Notes: generated by a model not told the origin, from the letters alone. A stretch of DNA of 64,000 nucleotides from Elephas maximus indicus (GCF_024166365.1 NC_064819.1:110714293-110778292), one strand, 5' to 3'. Positions 11,158 through 23,969 are shown, counted from the first letter of the stretch. Made by a program: numbers and translations.

Positions 11158-12586
11158 TGTGCTAGGTTAAAATGGCAAATTTTGTGCTATACATTTTTTG
11201 TCACAATAATTTTTTTTAAAAAAAATCTAAGCACTTGACATGCCTTAACTAGTAGTTCTATATCCCCAAGTAGTGTTATATCACAATTTTTTATGGTGGG
11301 GGAACTGAGACATAGCATTATTAAGTAACTTTCCCCTAGTCACCTGGCTAGGAAATAGTAGAGTTGGGAATTGAACCCAGACAGACTGAGCCCATGCTCT
11401 TAATTACTCTTATCAACTGAATCTTTCTCCAACTTAACGCACTCTGGGTAAGTTGCACTGGGGAAACAAAGACACGGCCCTGGTTTTAACAGAAATTAAA
11501 ATCCATTCCAGGGTAATAGTCACATGAAAGAAAAACTAAGGCTGCCGCATGAATTGAGCAGGTGGAGAGGCTACACCATGGATGGGGTGGGTACGTGGAA
11601 AGGTTTCATGGAACAGAAGACAGTTCTAGAATGGTCAGGTACTGGATAGGCAGATGAGAGGGCAAAGTACCCTGACTAACTTTTACATTAGGCTGTTTCC
11701 CCACAGACTCCAAGAGCAAATGTTTCCTTCTCATTGAAGGAAGCTGCTACCAAGCCCGACTGCAACCTTTATGGCCCACCTATAGTTGAATCAAGGTGAA
11801 GTTTAATTGCTTTCGTCCTCCTTGGTTTCAGGCTTACATCACCAAACATCCGAGAGAAGCAGTCACCTTCATAGCTGTACATTCCTAGCAAATGACTGCA
11901 CACCCCGGGGAAGGACCAAAGTTGCAGAGGGAGATTGGTACCCTCATTGCATGCTGCACAGACTCACCACTTCCCTGCTCCGGGCCCAGAACATCTAATG
12001 GGAAGTGTGGGCAATATTTTCAAATGGAATGTGGCAGAGGTAAACAAAATCATGTGCATAAAATTACTTTGATTTTTTTATTAGAATGAAAGATGCTTTA
12101 CAAATGTGATCATTTTCGTGGCTGGATCTAAACAATGTATGATATGAACTCTACAATCCTTAACTCCAAACCTGGAAAGTTTAGCTTTCATTTGCTCTTT
12201 CCCAAATACCTACCATTTATTGGAAAATGAAACAGTTCCCTTTCCATTTCCAGATAACACCTCCCATTTAGACAACCCTGAAGCTGTTGGTTTGGATACT
12301 GTAAACCCTCATGTTTCAAAAAATAAAAAAAAATTAAAAATTCTGCTTTGATCATAAAATATCTCTATGAATATCTCTAGTTTTTAATTCTACATTCTGC
12401 TTTGGTTCAAGAAAAAATACTTAATTTTCTACCCTTTAATGTCAAAATATAATTGATTAGAGTCAAATCCAGCTCTGTCCAGAGAAAACACTTCCTTGAT
12501 AATGAGCTCTATTTCTAATTTTAGCTCAGAGTTGCACAAACTTGGTGCAAGTTCTGGATAAATCTTTAAGAGAAAAGCACTTCAAG
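11158..12586. other. Non-genic flank with one MIR
   Basis: Apart from a MIR fragment at about 11265-11410, I see no element or exon. The region is AT-rich toward 12300-12580. Confidence 0.5.
11265..11410 (-). repeat. MIR SINE fragment
   Basis: Reversed MIR core: gggggaactgagacatagc, then taagtaactttcccctagtcac, then gggaattgaacccagacag. Confidence 0.65.
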
Positions 12587-12691
12587 GTGCTCCCTTAAGT
12601 AGCATATAAAATAAAATTGGAAAAACACAGAAAATATTAGCAAGATCCCTATGCAAATATGACATGCAAATTCATATATTTTTGTATTTCA
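12587..12691 (+). pseudogene. U6 snRNA pseudogene
   Basis: The segment aligns along its whole length with U6 snRNA. The 5' gtgctc start is followed by a degraded agcatataaaataaaattgg (U6 agcacatatactaaaattgg). Next come acacagaaaatattagca (acagagaagattagca), then a decayed catalytic stretch and gacatgcaaattcat (gacacgcaaattcgt). The invariant ACAGAGA box reads ACAGAAA. The 5' stem-loop and the 3' end are eroded, so it is a retrotransposed or decayed copy. No functional U6 promoter was recognised upstream. Confidence 0.85.
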
Positions 12692-12870
12692 CTAAAAGCA
12701 AAAGTTATATTTTCTGATTGTGTTCTCAGTATATCTAGATATAATACAAATGAAAAGTGCAACTTAAAGAGTGGAGGACAAAGGAACTTGTATCATTGCA
12801 AGATTTCTATATTTCACTTGAAGTCACAAACTACTAACTCTAAGTGTGACCAAAAGTTAGGTATGTAGAT

Positions 12871-12925
12871 ATAGGGTCACTATGAGTTGGAATCGACTTG
12901 ACAGCAATGGGTTTGGTTTTTTCAG
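12871..12925 (+). mobile_element. Tail-only RTE/AfroSINE fragment
   Basis: Only the shared 3' end is present: atagggtcactatgagttgg, then atcgacttgacagcaatggg, then tttggtttttt. No SINE head or body lies upstream. I could not find a target duplication. Confidence 0.8.
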
Positions 12926-15079
12926 TTTTATTGTAATCCCTATAGCAGTAACTATAAAAGTTGTGCAAAGAGGTATAGTCAAAAAAAAAAAAAATAGATA
13001 AATTAACATGGAATGGTAAAAACATTGAAATAATCTAAAAGAAGCCAGGAAAGGAAAAACTGAAGGAAAAAAAGGATAGCAAACAAACAGAAAATCTGTA
13101 ATAAAATAATACACCTAAATCCAACCGTATCAACACTTACTAAATATAAATTTTCTAAGCACCTAATTAAAAAAATGGAGGTTGTTGGATTGGGTTAAAG
13201 AACATGACCCAGCTATACGTTGTTATAGAATTTCACTTCAAACATAATGATATAGATAAATTGAAAGGACGAAAAAAGCTATATCAGATAAACACTAATT
13301 GAAAGAAAGTTAGTGGCTATTTTAATATCAGACAAAATGGACTTCAAAATGAAGAAAATTATCAGAAATAAAGAGGGATGTTACACAATGATAAAAGAAT
13401 CCGCTCACTAAGAAGATATAATAGTCCTGAATGTGTGCATATCAAATAACAGAGCTTCAAAATACACAAAGCAAAAACAAATGGAACTGAAAGGAGAAAG
13501 AAATAAATTCACAATTATAGCTGGAGACTGCAAACATTCTTCTCTCAGTAAGCAGTTACATGAATAGACAGAAAAAAAACTCAGCAAGAATATAGAAGGT
13601 TGAATCAGAATGGTCTTGACCCCAATTAATAACAACAAACAACATGATCAACCAACTGAACCTAATTAACGTTTCTAGAACACCCTACTGCAACAGGAGA
13701 ATATACATCTTTTTCAAGAGCACATGAAACATCCATGAAAATAGGCTATATTCTGGGTCACAAAACAAACTTCATTAAATTTAAAATAATTTAAATCATA
13801 CAAAGTTTCTTCTCTGGTCATAGTGAAATTAAACTAGATCAACAACAGAAAGATATCTGCAAAACCCCCAAATATTTAGAAATTAAACAACAAACTTTAG
13901 ATAATTCATAGTCTATAAAGAAGTCTCAAGAGTAATTAGAAAATATTTTTAACTGAATGAAAACAAAAATATGACATGTCACAATTTATGGAACACAACT
14001 AAAACAGTGCTTAGAGAGAAATTTATAGCATGAAATGCTTATATTAGAAAAGAAGAAGGGTCTCAAATCAATAATTTAAGCTTTCACTGCATATAACTAG
14101 AAAAAAAGTCACCAACTAAACCCAAAATTAGCAGAAGGAGTGAAATAATATTATAAGAGAAATTAATGAAATTCAAAAAGATAAGACAATGGAAAAAATC
14201 AATAAAACCAGAAGGTGTTTTCCTTAAAGCATCAATAAAATTGAAAAACTTCTAGCTAGACCTACCAAGAAAAAAAGGGAAAAGATTCAAGTCACCAGTA
14301 TTGGGTATGATAGATGAGATATCAGTAAAAACACCACCAGTATTAAAAAGGATAATAAGGAAATACTATGAACAACTATCTGTGCATAAATAAATAGCTT
14401 AGAAGAAATGGACCAGATCTTGAAAGACACAAGCTAACAAAACTCACCCAAGAAGAAGCAAATAACCTGAATACTTCTATATCTACTAAAGATATTAAAT
14501 TCATAGTTGAAAGCCCTCGAAAATAATTAAAAAAAAAAAAGACTATACCCAGATGTCTTCACTAAACATTTAAGAGATAACACACAATCTTTTTCAGAAA
14601 TTAGAAGAGCAAACGGTTCCCAACACAGTTTTTGAGGGCTATTTACCTTGATTAAAAAATAATAGTAAAGACAGAACACATTAAAGAAACTACAGACCAA
14701 TATCCCTGATAAACCTATATGGAAAAATCCTCAACAAAATACTAGTAAACTGAGTCTAGCAATATATAAAAAGTACGATACATGACAACCAAGTGAAGTT
14801 TACCTTGGGAATGCAAAGCTGTTTCAATATTGAGAAATCAATCAATGTAAATCACCATATTAACAGATTAAACAAGAAAAATTGCATCTTTTATTTTTTT
14901 TTTACTATTAAAAAAAATTCTCAGAAAAATAGAAGTAGAAACTTCCTCTGATAAAAGGCATCTACCAAAAAAGCTAAACAGGCAAAGACTGATTGCTTTT
15001 TCCCTAAGATCAGGAATAAAGCAAGGATATTCTCATCACTTCCATTTAGTATTGAACCAGAAGTCCTAGCCAGTGAAAC

Positions 15080-15246
15080 CAAACCAAAAAACCAAGCCCA
15101 CTGCCGTCGAGTCGATTCCCACTCATAGCGACCCCATAGGACAGAGTAGAACTGCCCCACAGAGTTTCCCAGGAGCACCTGGTGGAGTTGAACTGCTGAC
15201 CTCTTTTTTAGGAGCCGTAGCACTTAACCACTACACCAGTGTTTCC
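15080..15246 (-). mobile_element. AfroSINE, short form, with clear target duplication
   Basis: Reversed SINE in the old L1, flanked by a perfect 11-bp duplication, gccagtgaaac (15069-15079 and 15247-15257). L1 ORF2-like sequence continues across it. Confidence 0.95.
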
Positions 15247-15481
15247 GCCAGTGAAACAAGGCAAGAAAAAGAAATAAAATGCATTCAGATTGGAAAGGAA
15301 GAGTTGTCTTTACTATCAGATGACAATTGTCTAAGTAGAAATTTCCAAGGAATCTACAAAAAAAAAGCTCCCAGAACTGATAAGTGCATCATAGAAAAGT
15401 CTCAGCTTAGGAGTTCAACATATAAAAATCATTTACATTTCTATATAACACCAATGAAAAACTGGAAACTGAATTTTTTTT

Positions 15482-15965
15482 CCCCAATGGGTTATAATTG
15501 ATTACTATCATTACTTGTCCTTCTGGAGAAGGACATCATGCTTGGCAAAATACAGAGTCAGTGGAAAAGAGGAAGACCCTCAACAAGGTGGTTTGACACA
15601 GTGGCTGCAACAATGACCTCAAGTTTAACAATGATTGTGAGGATGGCACAGGACTGAGCAGTGTTTCCTTCTGTTGTGCATAGGGTCGCTATGAGTCAGA
15701 ACGACTCGACGGCACCTAACAACAACATCATTATTTATTTTGATGCTCAGGTTATTTTTAATTTGGCCAGTGATAGCCGTTTCAAACTGGCATCTCTCTT
15801 TCACATGTTCCCTTAGTTCTCTGAGCACTGCTTTATTTTCTGGTGCAACAAGCTATCCCAGAATCTTCTTGTACCTTCCCTGGCCCAGTTCAGGAATCAG
15901 CCATTTCCCTAAGAAGCCCTGTTTCCTTTTAGTGGAAAACGGTTTTTCTTCTTTTCTTTCATTTT
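15482..15965 (-). mobile_element. Probable 3'-transduced segment attached to the young L1
   Basis: The segment holds an RTE 3' end in plus orientation (15518-15728) and a reversed L1M-type 3' fragment (about 15733-15955; cagttcaggaatcagccatt). It lies between the 3' poly(A) end of the young minus-strand L1 and the left copy of the flanking duplication at 15464-15473. This is the place expected for 3'-flanking DNA co-mobilised by that L1. Confidence 0.6.
15518..15728 (+). mobile_element. RTE-type LINE 3' end
   Basis: Matches the last about 210 bp of the RTE elements at 41484 and 55498: ctggagaaggacatcatgc, gaggaagaccctcaacaagg, tagggtcgctatgagtcag, and a cacctaacaacaacatc tail. Confidence 0.92.
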
Positions 15966-17410
15966 TTTAAATTGTAGTTTAGATGAAAGTTTACAGAACA
16001 AATTAGTTTCTCATTAAACAAACTAATACACATACTATTTTGTGACACTGGTTCCCAACCCTGTGACATGTCAACACTCTCCCCTTCTCAACCTGGGGTT
16101 CGCCATTTCCATTTGTCCAGCTTTTCTGTCCCCTCCTGCCTTCTAGTCTTTGCCCCTGGGCTAGTGTGCCCATTTAGTCTTGTATACATGTTTGAGCTAC
16201 GTTTATTATTGTTTGTTTTGTGGGCCTGTCTAATCTTTGGCTGAAGAGTGAACCTCAGGAGTGACTTCAATACTGAGTGAAAAGGACATCTGGGGGCCAT
16301 CTCTCAGAGTTTCTCCAGTCTCTGTCAGACCAGTAAGTCCGGTCTTTTTTTGCGAATTAGAATTTTGTTCTACATTTTTTTCCAGCTCTGTTCAGGACCC
16401 TTTATTGTGACCCTGTCAGGGCAGTTGGTGTTGGTAACCAAGCACCATCTAATTGTGCTGGACTCAGTCTGGTGGAGGCTGTGGTAGTTGTGGTCCATTA
16501 GTCCTTTGTACTAATCTTTCTCTTGTGTCTTTGGTTTTCTCCATTCTACCTTCCTCCAGATGGACCTTTAGACCCCAGAATCTACTCACCACAGCAGAAT
16601 GTAGACTATTTTCTCTGTAAACTCTGCTATGCCAATTGAGCTAGATGTTCCCCAACACCGTGGTGCCCAGACCTCAGCTCAGTAATTTGGTCCCTCAGGG
16701 AGTTTAGATATGTCTGTGAAGCTTCCATGACCATATCTTGGACAAGTTGTGCCGATTTCCCCAGTATTGTGTACAGTCTTACCCTACACCAAAGTTACCA
16801 CTTATCTATTGTCTGGTTAGTGTTTTTCCATCCCCATCCCTCCCATCCCTCATAACCGTCAAAGATTATTTCTTTCTGTGTGTAAACCTGTTCATAAATT
16901 TTTATAATAGAGGTCTCATATAGTATTTGTCCTTTTGTGATTGACTTATTTCACTCAGAAAAATGCCCTCCAGATTCATCCATGTTGTGAGATGTTTCAC
17001 AGGTTTCATCATTGTTCTTTATCGTTGCATAGTATTCCATTGTGTGTATGTATCATAATTTGTTTATCCATTCACTTGTTGATTTCCATCTTTTTGCTAT
17101 TGTGAATAATGCTGCAGTGAACATGGATGTGCATATGTCTATTCATGCGATGGCTCTTATTTCTCTAGGATATATTCGTAAGAGTGGGATTGCTGGATCA
17201 TATGGTATTTACATTTCTAGTTTTTAAGGAAGTGCCATATCATTTTCCAAAATGGTTGTACCATTTTACGTTCCCACCAGCAGTGCATAAGAGTTCCAAT
17301 CTCCCTGCAGTCTCTCCAACATTTGTTATTTTCTGTTTTTTCGATTCGTGCCCATAAGATCGGGGTGAGATGGTACTTCATTGTGGTTTTGATTTGCATT
17401 TCTCTAATGG

Positions 17411-17462
17411 GACCTCTGTAGGGTTGCTATGGGTCAGAATCAACTCGACGGCACTGGGTTTT
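17411..17462 (+). mobile_element. Tail-only RTE/AfroSINE insertion in L1
   Basis: A 52-bp insert carries only the shared 3' end (agggttgctatgggtcagaa, actcgacggcactggg). It interrupts the L1 text ttctctaatgg/ctagtgatcg. The 5-6 bases aatgg/taatgg are duplicated at 17406-17410 and 17463-17467. Confidence 0.85.
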
Positions 17463-20311
17463 AATGGCTAGTGATCGCGAGCATTTCTTCCTGTGTCTGT
17501 TAGCTGCTTGAATGTGTTCTTTGGTGAAGTATCTTTTCATATCCTTAGCCCATTTTTTAAGTAGATTATCTGTGTTTTTGTTGTAGAGGTGTTGGATTTT
17601 CCTATAGATTTTAGAGATTAGACATTTGTCAGATTTGTATTAGCCAAATTTTTTTCCCAGGCTGTAGGTTCTTTTTTCACTCCTTTGGTGAAGTCTTTTG
17701 ATTAGCATAATCTTTTAGAAGATCCCAGTTATCTAGCTTATCTTCTGGCATTTGCATATTGTTAATTATGGCTTGTATCCTTTTTATGCTGTGTATCAGG
17801 GCTTCTAGCATTGACCCTAGTTTTTTTCTATGCTCTTATAGTTTTTAGTTTCATATTTAGGTCTTTGATCCATTTTGAATTAGTTTTTGTGTACGGAGTG
17901 AGGTATGGATCCTGTTTTTTTTCTTTTTCTTTTTTTTTTTTGCAGATGGACATCCAGTTTTGTTAGCACCATATGTTAAAAAGACTGTCTTTTCCCAATT
18001 TAATGGACTTTGGGTCTTTTTCAAAGATCAGGTGACCATAGGCCAATGGGTTTACATCTGGGTTCTCAATTCTGTTCCACTGGTCAATGTGTCTGTCATA
18101 CCAGTACCAGGCTGTTTTGGCTACCGTAGCTGTATAGTAGGATCTGAGGTCAGGTAGTGTGAGGCCTACTACTTTATTGTTCTTCTTCAATAGTGCTTTA
18201 CTTCTCCAGGCCTCCTCCCTTTCCATTTAAACTTAATAATTAGTTTTTCCATCTCATTAAAGAATGCTATTGGTATTTGGATCAGGATTGCATTGTAGTT
18301 GTAGATTGCTTTGGGTAGAATTGACATTTTCGAAATGTTGAGTCTGCTTATCCATGAGTATGGTATGTTTCTCCATTTATGTAGGTCTCTCTTGTTTTCT
18401 TGCAGTAGTGTTTTGTAGTTTTTTTGTATAGGACTTTTACATCCCTGGTTAGATTTATTCCTAAGTATTTTATTTTTTTAGGGGCTATTATAAATGTCAT
18501 TGGTTTCCTGATTTCCTTTTCATAGTTCTCTTTATTGGTGTATGGGAATCAAACTGATTTTCGTATGTTTATCTTGTATCCTGCAACTCTGCTGAATCTA
18601 TTAGTGCCAGTAGTTTTCTTATGAATTCTTTTGGGTTCTCTATGTATAGTACCATATCATGTGCAGATAGGAATAGTTTTACTTCTTCCTAACCAATTTG
18701 GATGACCTTTATTTTTTCCTTGCCTTACTGAGTTAACTAGGGCTTCCAGCACAATGTTAAATAGGAGTGGTGATACAGGTCATCTTTGTATTGTTCCTGT
18801 TCTCATGAGGAGTGTTTTCAGACTATCTCTATTGAGAATAATGTTGGCTGTCGGTTTTGCATAGATGCCCTGTATTAACGTTGAGGAATTTCCCTTCTAT
18901 ACCTATTTTATTGAGAGCTTTTATCAGGAATGGGTATTGGACTTTATTGAATGCCTTTTCTGTGTTGATTGAGATGATCATGTGATTCTTTTCTTTTGTT
19001 CTATTTATGTGGTGAATTACGTTGATTGATTTTCTAATGTTGAACCATCCTTGCATATCTGGTATGAATCCCACTTGGTCATGGTGTATTTTTTTTTTTT
19101 TTTTTAATATAGTGCTGAATTCTATTGGCTGGAGTTTTTTTGAGAATTTTTGCAGCTATACTACTGAGAGATACTGGTCTGTAATTTTCTTTTTTTGTGG
19201 TGCTTTTGCCTAGTTTTGGCATCAGGGTTATGCTGGCTTCATAGAATGAATTTGAAAGTATCCCTTCCTATTCTATGCTCTGAAATAGTTTGAGTATTGC
19301 CCATGTGAGAGCTTCTCTGAATGTTTGGTAGAATTCTCCAGTGAAGCCATCTGAGCCAGGGCTTTTTTTTTGGCTGGGAGTTTTTTATTATTATTACCTT
19401 TTCAATCTCTTCTCTTGTTATGGGTCTGTTTGGATTTTCAACCTCAGTTTGTGTTGGTTTAGGTAGGTAATGTGTTTCTAGAAATTTGTTCATTTCTTCA
19501 ATATTCAAATTTGCTGGAGTATAGTTTTTCATAGTACTCCGTTATGATCCTTTTTATTTCTTTTGGGTCCGTTGTAATGTTCCCCTATTTCATTTCTTAC
19601 TTGGGTTATTTGCTTCTTCTGTTTTTCTTTTGTGAATTTGGCCAATAGTTTGTAGGTTTTCTGGATCCTTCAAAGAATCAACTTTTGGTTTTGTTGATTC
19701 TTTCTATTGTTTTTCTATTCTCTGTTTCATTTATTTCTGCTCTGATCTTTATTATTTCCTTTCTTCTGGTGACTGTGGGCTTCTTTTGATGTTCTCTACT
19801 TGCTTGTGTTGTATAGTTAATGTTTTGATTTTGTCCCTTTCTTCTTTTTTGATGTGTGCATCTATTGCTATAATTTGAGCTCTGAGCACAGCCTTTGCTG
19901 TTCCCAAATGTTTTGGTATGATGTGTTTTCATTCTGTTTGAGTCTAGGAATTTTTTTACTCTATCTTTGATTTCTTCTATTGCCCAGTGGTTTTTATGCA
20001 AGGTGTTATTCAGTTTCCTTTTTTTTTTTTTTCCTCATTCTTCCTGTTGATTTCTACTTTTATGACATTGTGATCAGAGAAGAAGCTTCATATTATCTCA
20101 GTGTTTTGGATTTTGTTGAGGGTTGCTTTGTGGCCTAAGGTGTGGTCTATTCTGGAGAACGTTCCATATGCATTGGAAAGAATGTGTACCTTGCTGATGT
20201 TGGGTAGAGTGTTCTACGTATGTTTAAGAGGTCAAGTTTGTTGATTGAGGCCTTTAGATCTTCTGTATCTTCGCTGAGTTTCTTTCTATATGTTCTGTCC
20301 TTTACCGAGAA

Positions 20312-20825
20312 TGTCTTGGTTATCTAGTACTGCCATAACAGAAGTACCACAAGTGGATGGCTTTAACAAAGAGAATTTTATTTCCTCACAGCGGTGTAGG
20401 CTAAAAGTCCAGATTCAAGGCATCGGCTCCAGGTGAAGCCTTTCTCTGTCAGCCCTGGAAGAATGTCCTTGTCCTCAATCTTCCCATGGTCGAGGAGCTT
20501 CTCAAGTGCAGGGACCCCGGGTCCAAAGGATGTGCTCTGCTCCTGGTGCTGCTTTCTTTGTGGTATGAGGTCCCCCACTCTCTGCTTGCTTCTCTTTCCT
20601 TTTATCTCTTGAGAGATAAAAGGTGGTGCAGGCCACACCCTAGGGAAACCCCTTTACCTTGGATTAGAGAGGTGACCTGAGTAAGGGTGGTGTTAAAATC
20701 CCACCCTAATCCTCTCAACATAAAATTACAATCACAAAATGGAGGACAACCACACAATACTGGGAATCATGGCCTAACCAAGTTAATACACACATTTTTG
20801 CGGGGACATAGTTCAATCTATGACA
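20312..20825 (-). mobile_element. ERVL-MaLR-like solo LTR inside L1
   Basis: This is the same LTR type as at 10627-11152. The left edge is tgtcttggttatctagtac with gagaattttatttcctcac, and the right edge is gacatagttcaatctatgaca. It interrupts the L1 endonuclease region. Flanks gagaa (20307-20311) and aagaa (20826-20830) fit a 5-bp duplication with one change. The LTR is about 514 bp with TG...CA ends. Confidence 0.85.
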
Positions 20826-20830
20826 AAGAA

Positions 20831-21281
20831 TGATGTATTGAAGTTCCCTACTATTATTGTGGAACCATCATTTTCTCCTCTCAGTGCTGTTAGAGTTTGT
20901 TTTATGTATTTTGGAGCCCTGTCATTGGGTGTGTAGATATTTATTATAGTTATGTCCTCACGATGGGTTGTCCCTTTAATCATTATATAATGTCCTTCCT
21001 TGTCTTTTATGGTGGATTTTGTTTTAAGGCCTATTTTATCTGAGATTAGTATTGCCACTCCTGCCCTTTTTTGGCTGCTGTTTGCTTGATACAGTTTTTC
21101 CCATCCTTTGATTTTTAATATATTTATGTCTTTGTTTCTAAAGTGTGTCTCTTGTAAACAGCGTATTGATGGGCCCTGTTTTTTGTTTGTTTGGTTGTTT
21201 TTGTTTTTTTTAATCCATTCTGTCACTTTCTGTCTCTTTATGGGTGCATTTAAGCCATTTACTTTCAGTGTGATTATTGAC

Positions 21282-21331
<50 letters not shown>

Positions 21332-21409
21332 TCTGATGTTTTCTTTGTTCCTCTGACTCTCCTGTGCTGAATTCCTTTTGTTTGTGGATTTTTTTCCCAT
21401 TCCTTTCAT
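20831..21409 (-). pseudogene. L1 ORF2 endonuclease domain remnant
   Basis: The open frame has the L1 APE-type endonuclease start (LSIITLKVNGLNAP), QETHF, KGWEKLYQANSSQKRAGVAI, ITIINIYTPN and the GNFNT motif. It is then cut by the LTR. The N-terminal His-Thr repeat comes from a (TG)n microsatellite (21283-21330) and is not part of the normal protein. Confidence 0.88.
21283..21330. repeat. (TG)n microsatellite
   Basis: About 24 uninterrupted TG units, located just upstream of the L1 ORF2 endonuclease core on the minus strand. It could be polymorphic. Confidence 0.97.
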
Positions 21410-23462
21410 TTTTGTAGATTTTATGTTTACTGAGACTTTATGTTTTTCTTCCTTATTTTGATGAGTAGGTTTGTAACTTTCTTTGTGATTACCTTAAAAG
21501 TTACCCCATCTTCCTAAGTTTAAACTGTCCTTTTATTACTTGATATCACCTTGACTTCCTGTCTATTTGAAAGTTCTGTACCTACACTTCCCTCTTTTAT
21601 TGTTCTGATGTCGTCAACACTTACAGATTGACCTCTCTGGTTCCTTGTTGTAAATCTTTTAGTTTTGTTTTATCCTTGAGAGTTCATTACCTAGGTTGAT
21701 ATCTTGTTGATTCTGTCCTTTGTCCTAGATTCAGGTTGTTGTCTAATGTTATTGATTCTCTAACCAAAGGACTCCCTTTAATAATTCTTGTAAGTTTGGT
21801 TTAGTTTTTACATATTCCCTTAATTTCTGTTTATCTCAAAATGTCCTAATTTAGCCATCATATTTGAGCAAGAATTTTTCAGGATATATTGTTGTTGGTT
21901 GGATTTTTTTTTTTTTTTCTTTCGAGGTTTTATATATGTCATCCTATTGCCTTCTTGCCTGCATGGCTTCTGCTGAATAATCAGAGTTTAGTCTTACTGT
22001 TTCCCTTTTCTATGTGACTTTTCATTTTTCTCAAGTTACTCTCAGGATTCTTTCTTTGTCTTTGGTTTTGACAAGTCTGATTATGATACGTCTTGGTGAC
22101 TTTCTTTTGGGGTCTATCCTCTATGATGTTCATTGAGCTTCTTGGATGGTCAGCTTTTCCTCTTTCATGATATTAGGGAAGTTTTCTGTCAGCAATTCTT
22201 CAATGATCCTCTCTGTGTTTTCCATTTTCTCCCCTGTTCTGGAACTCTGATCACGTGCAAATTTTTGCTTTGATTGTGTCCCACATCATTCTCAGGTGTT
22301 TTGCATTTTTCTTCATTCTTTTCTCTGATTTTTTTCCTCAAAGTGGTATCCAAGAATTTGTCTTCAGTTTTACTGATCCTTTGTTCCATTGGGAAACTGA
22401 AATTTTTTAAAAAATACCATTTGTAATAGCTTCAAAAAAAGTGAAATTCTTAGGTATAAATCCAACAACAACACTAAAAAAAAACTGCAGAATCTGTACA
22501 CTGAAAACTACAAAATGCTGACGAAAGAAACCAAAGAAGACCTAAATAAATAGAAAGGCTTATTGCATTCATGGATTCAAAGGCTCAGTATAGCTAAGAT
22601 GTCAGATCTCATCAAAATGATCTATAGGTGTAATGAAATTTCAATCATAATCCCAACAGAATTTTTTCTAGATATAGACAATCTTATTCTAAAATTTCTA
22701 CAAAAAGACAAAGGAACAGGAATAGTCAAAACAATTTTGAAAAAGAAGAACAAATTTGGAATACTCATTCTTCCATAGAGTGTTTTTAAGACACTCTATA
22801 AAAGCTAAAGTGATCAAGAGAGTTTAATATTGGCAAAATATTAGTCACATGGATCAATGGAAAAAAAAAAAAACAGAGTCGATTAATAGACTCCCACATA
22901 TATGATCAACTGATCTTTGAAAAAGGTGCAAAGGCAGTTCAACAAAGAAAGCATGGTCTTTTCAACAACTGGATATCAATTATCAAAAAAAAAGAATCTC
23001 AACATATACTTCACATATTATATACAAATTAACTTAAAATGTAGCGTAGAGTTAAATATAAAACACAAAACAATAAAAATCTTTGAAGAAAACATATAAA
23101 AGAAAATCTTTGTGGCCTTGAACTAGGCAAGGTTTTCTTAGGGGATAAAAAGCATTATTCATAAAAGGAAAGATTCGTAAATTGGACTTCATCAAAATTA
23201 GAAACGTTTGCTCCATGAAAGTCACAGTTAGGAGGAGGAAAAGACAACCCACGAGTTGGGAGAAACTATTTTCAAATTGCATGTTCAAGAAAAGAATTGT
23301 GTCCTTGTATAAAGAATTCTCAAAACTCAAGAATTAGAAAAGAAACACCCCCCCCCAAAAAATAAATGAACAGAAAATCTAAACAGACACTTCATCAAAT
23401 AAGATACACTGATGGCAAATAAAAACATGAAAAAATGCTCAACACCATCATCATTCAGTATA

Positions 23463-23622
23463 ACAACAAAACAAATAACTCGTTGCCGTCAAGTCAATTC
23501 TGACTCATAGCAACACTGTAGGACAGAATAGAACTGCCCTACAGAGTTTCCAAGGAGCGCCTGGATTCAAACTGCCAACCTTTTGGTTAGCAGCCATAGC
23601 ACTTAGCCACTATGCTACAGAA
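23463..23622 (-). mobile_element. AfroSINE, short form
   Basis: Reversed copy in the 3' part of the old L1: aacaacaaaacaaataactcg at the tail and tagcacttagccactatgc at the head. Confidence 0.9.
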
Positions 23623-23969
23623 ATGTAAATTTAAAGGGAGATACCACTACATACCTATTAGAATGATTAAAAAAGACAATCCTATGTGCTGACAAAAATA
23701 CAGAATAACTGGAACTCTCATACATTGCTGGTGGGAATGCAAAATTATACAGGTATTCTGGAAAACAGCTTGGCGAGCTCAGATAAAGTTGAAAGTACAC
23801 TTACCGTATGACCCAGAAGTTGCATTCCTGGGTATTTATCCTAGAGAAATGAAAACTTATGTTCACATAAAAACTTGTATGCAAATGTTTGTAGCATTAT
23901 TCATAATTGCCCAGATCTGGAAATGACAACACAAATGTCCTTCCATGGGTAAATGAATAAACAAACTGT

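Larger units (their letters stand above)
15966..22391 (-). mobile_element. Younger L1 element, 5'-truncated in ORF1
   Basis: A nearly complete L1 on the minus strand. The 3'UTR is at about 15966-16920, ORF2 at about 16920-21350, and part of ORF1 at about 22100-22391, where it is truncated. ORF2 still shows a C-terminal segment (17217-17399, [24 protein letters not shown]) and an endonuclease domain (20831-21330, KVNGLNAPIKRQK, IRCLQETHF, INIYTPN). The reverse transcriptase FADD motif has decayed to SAHD at about 18656-18667, so it is inactive. It is interrupted by a MaLR-like LTR and by a SINE tail. Confidence 0.9.

Noticed and set aside
15073..15501. 142-codon plus-strand frame
   Set aside because: It runs through a reversed SINE into old L1 ORF2, so it is a chance read-through.
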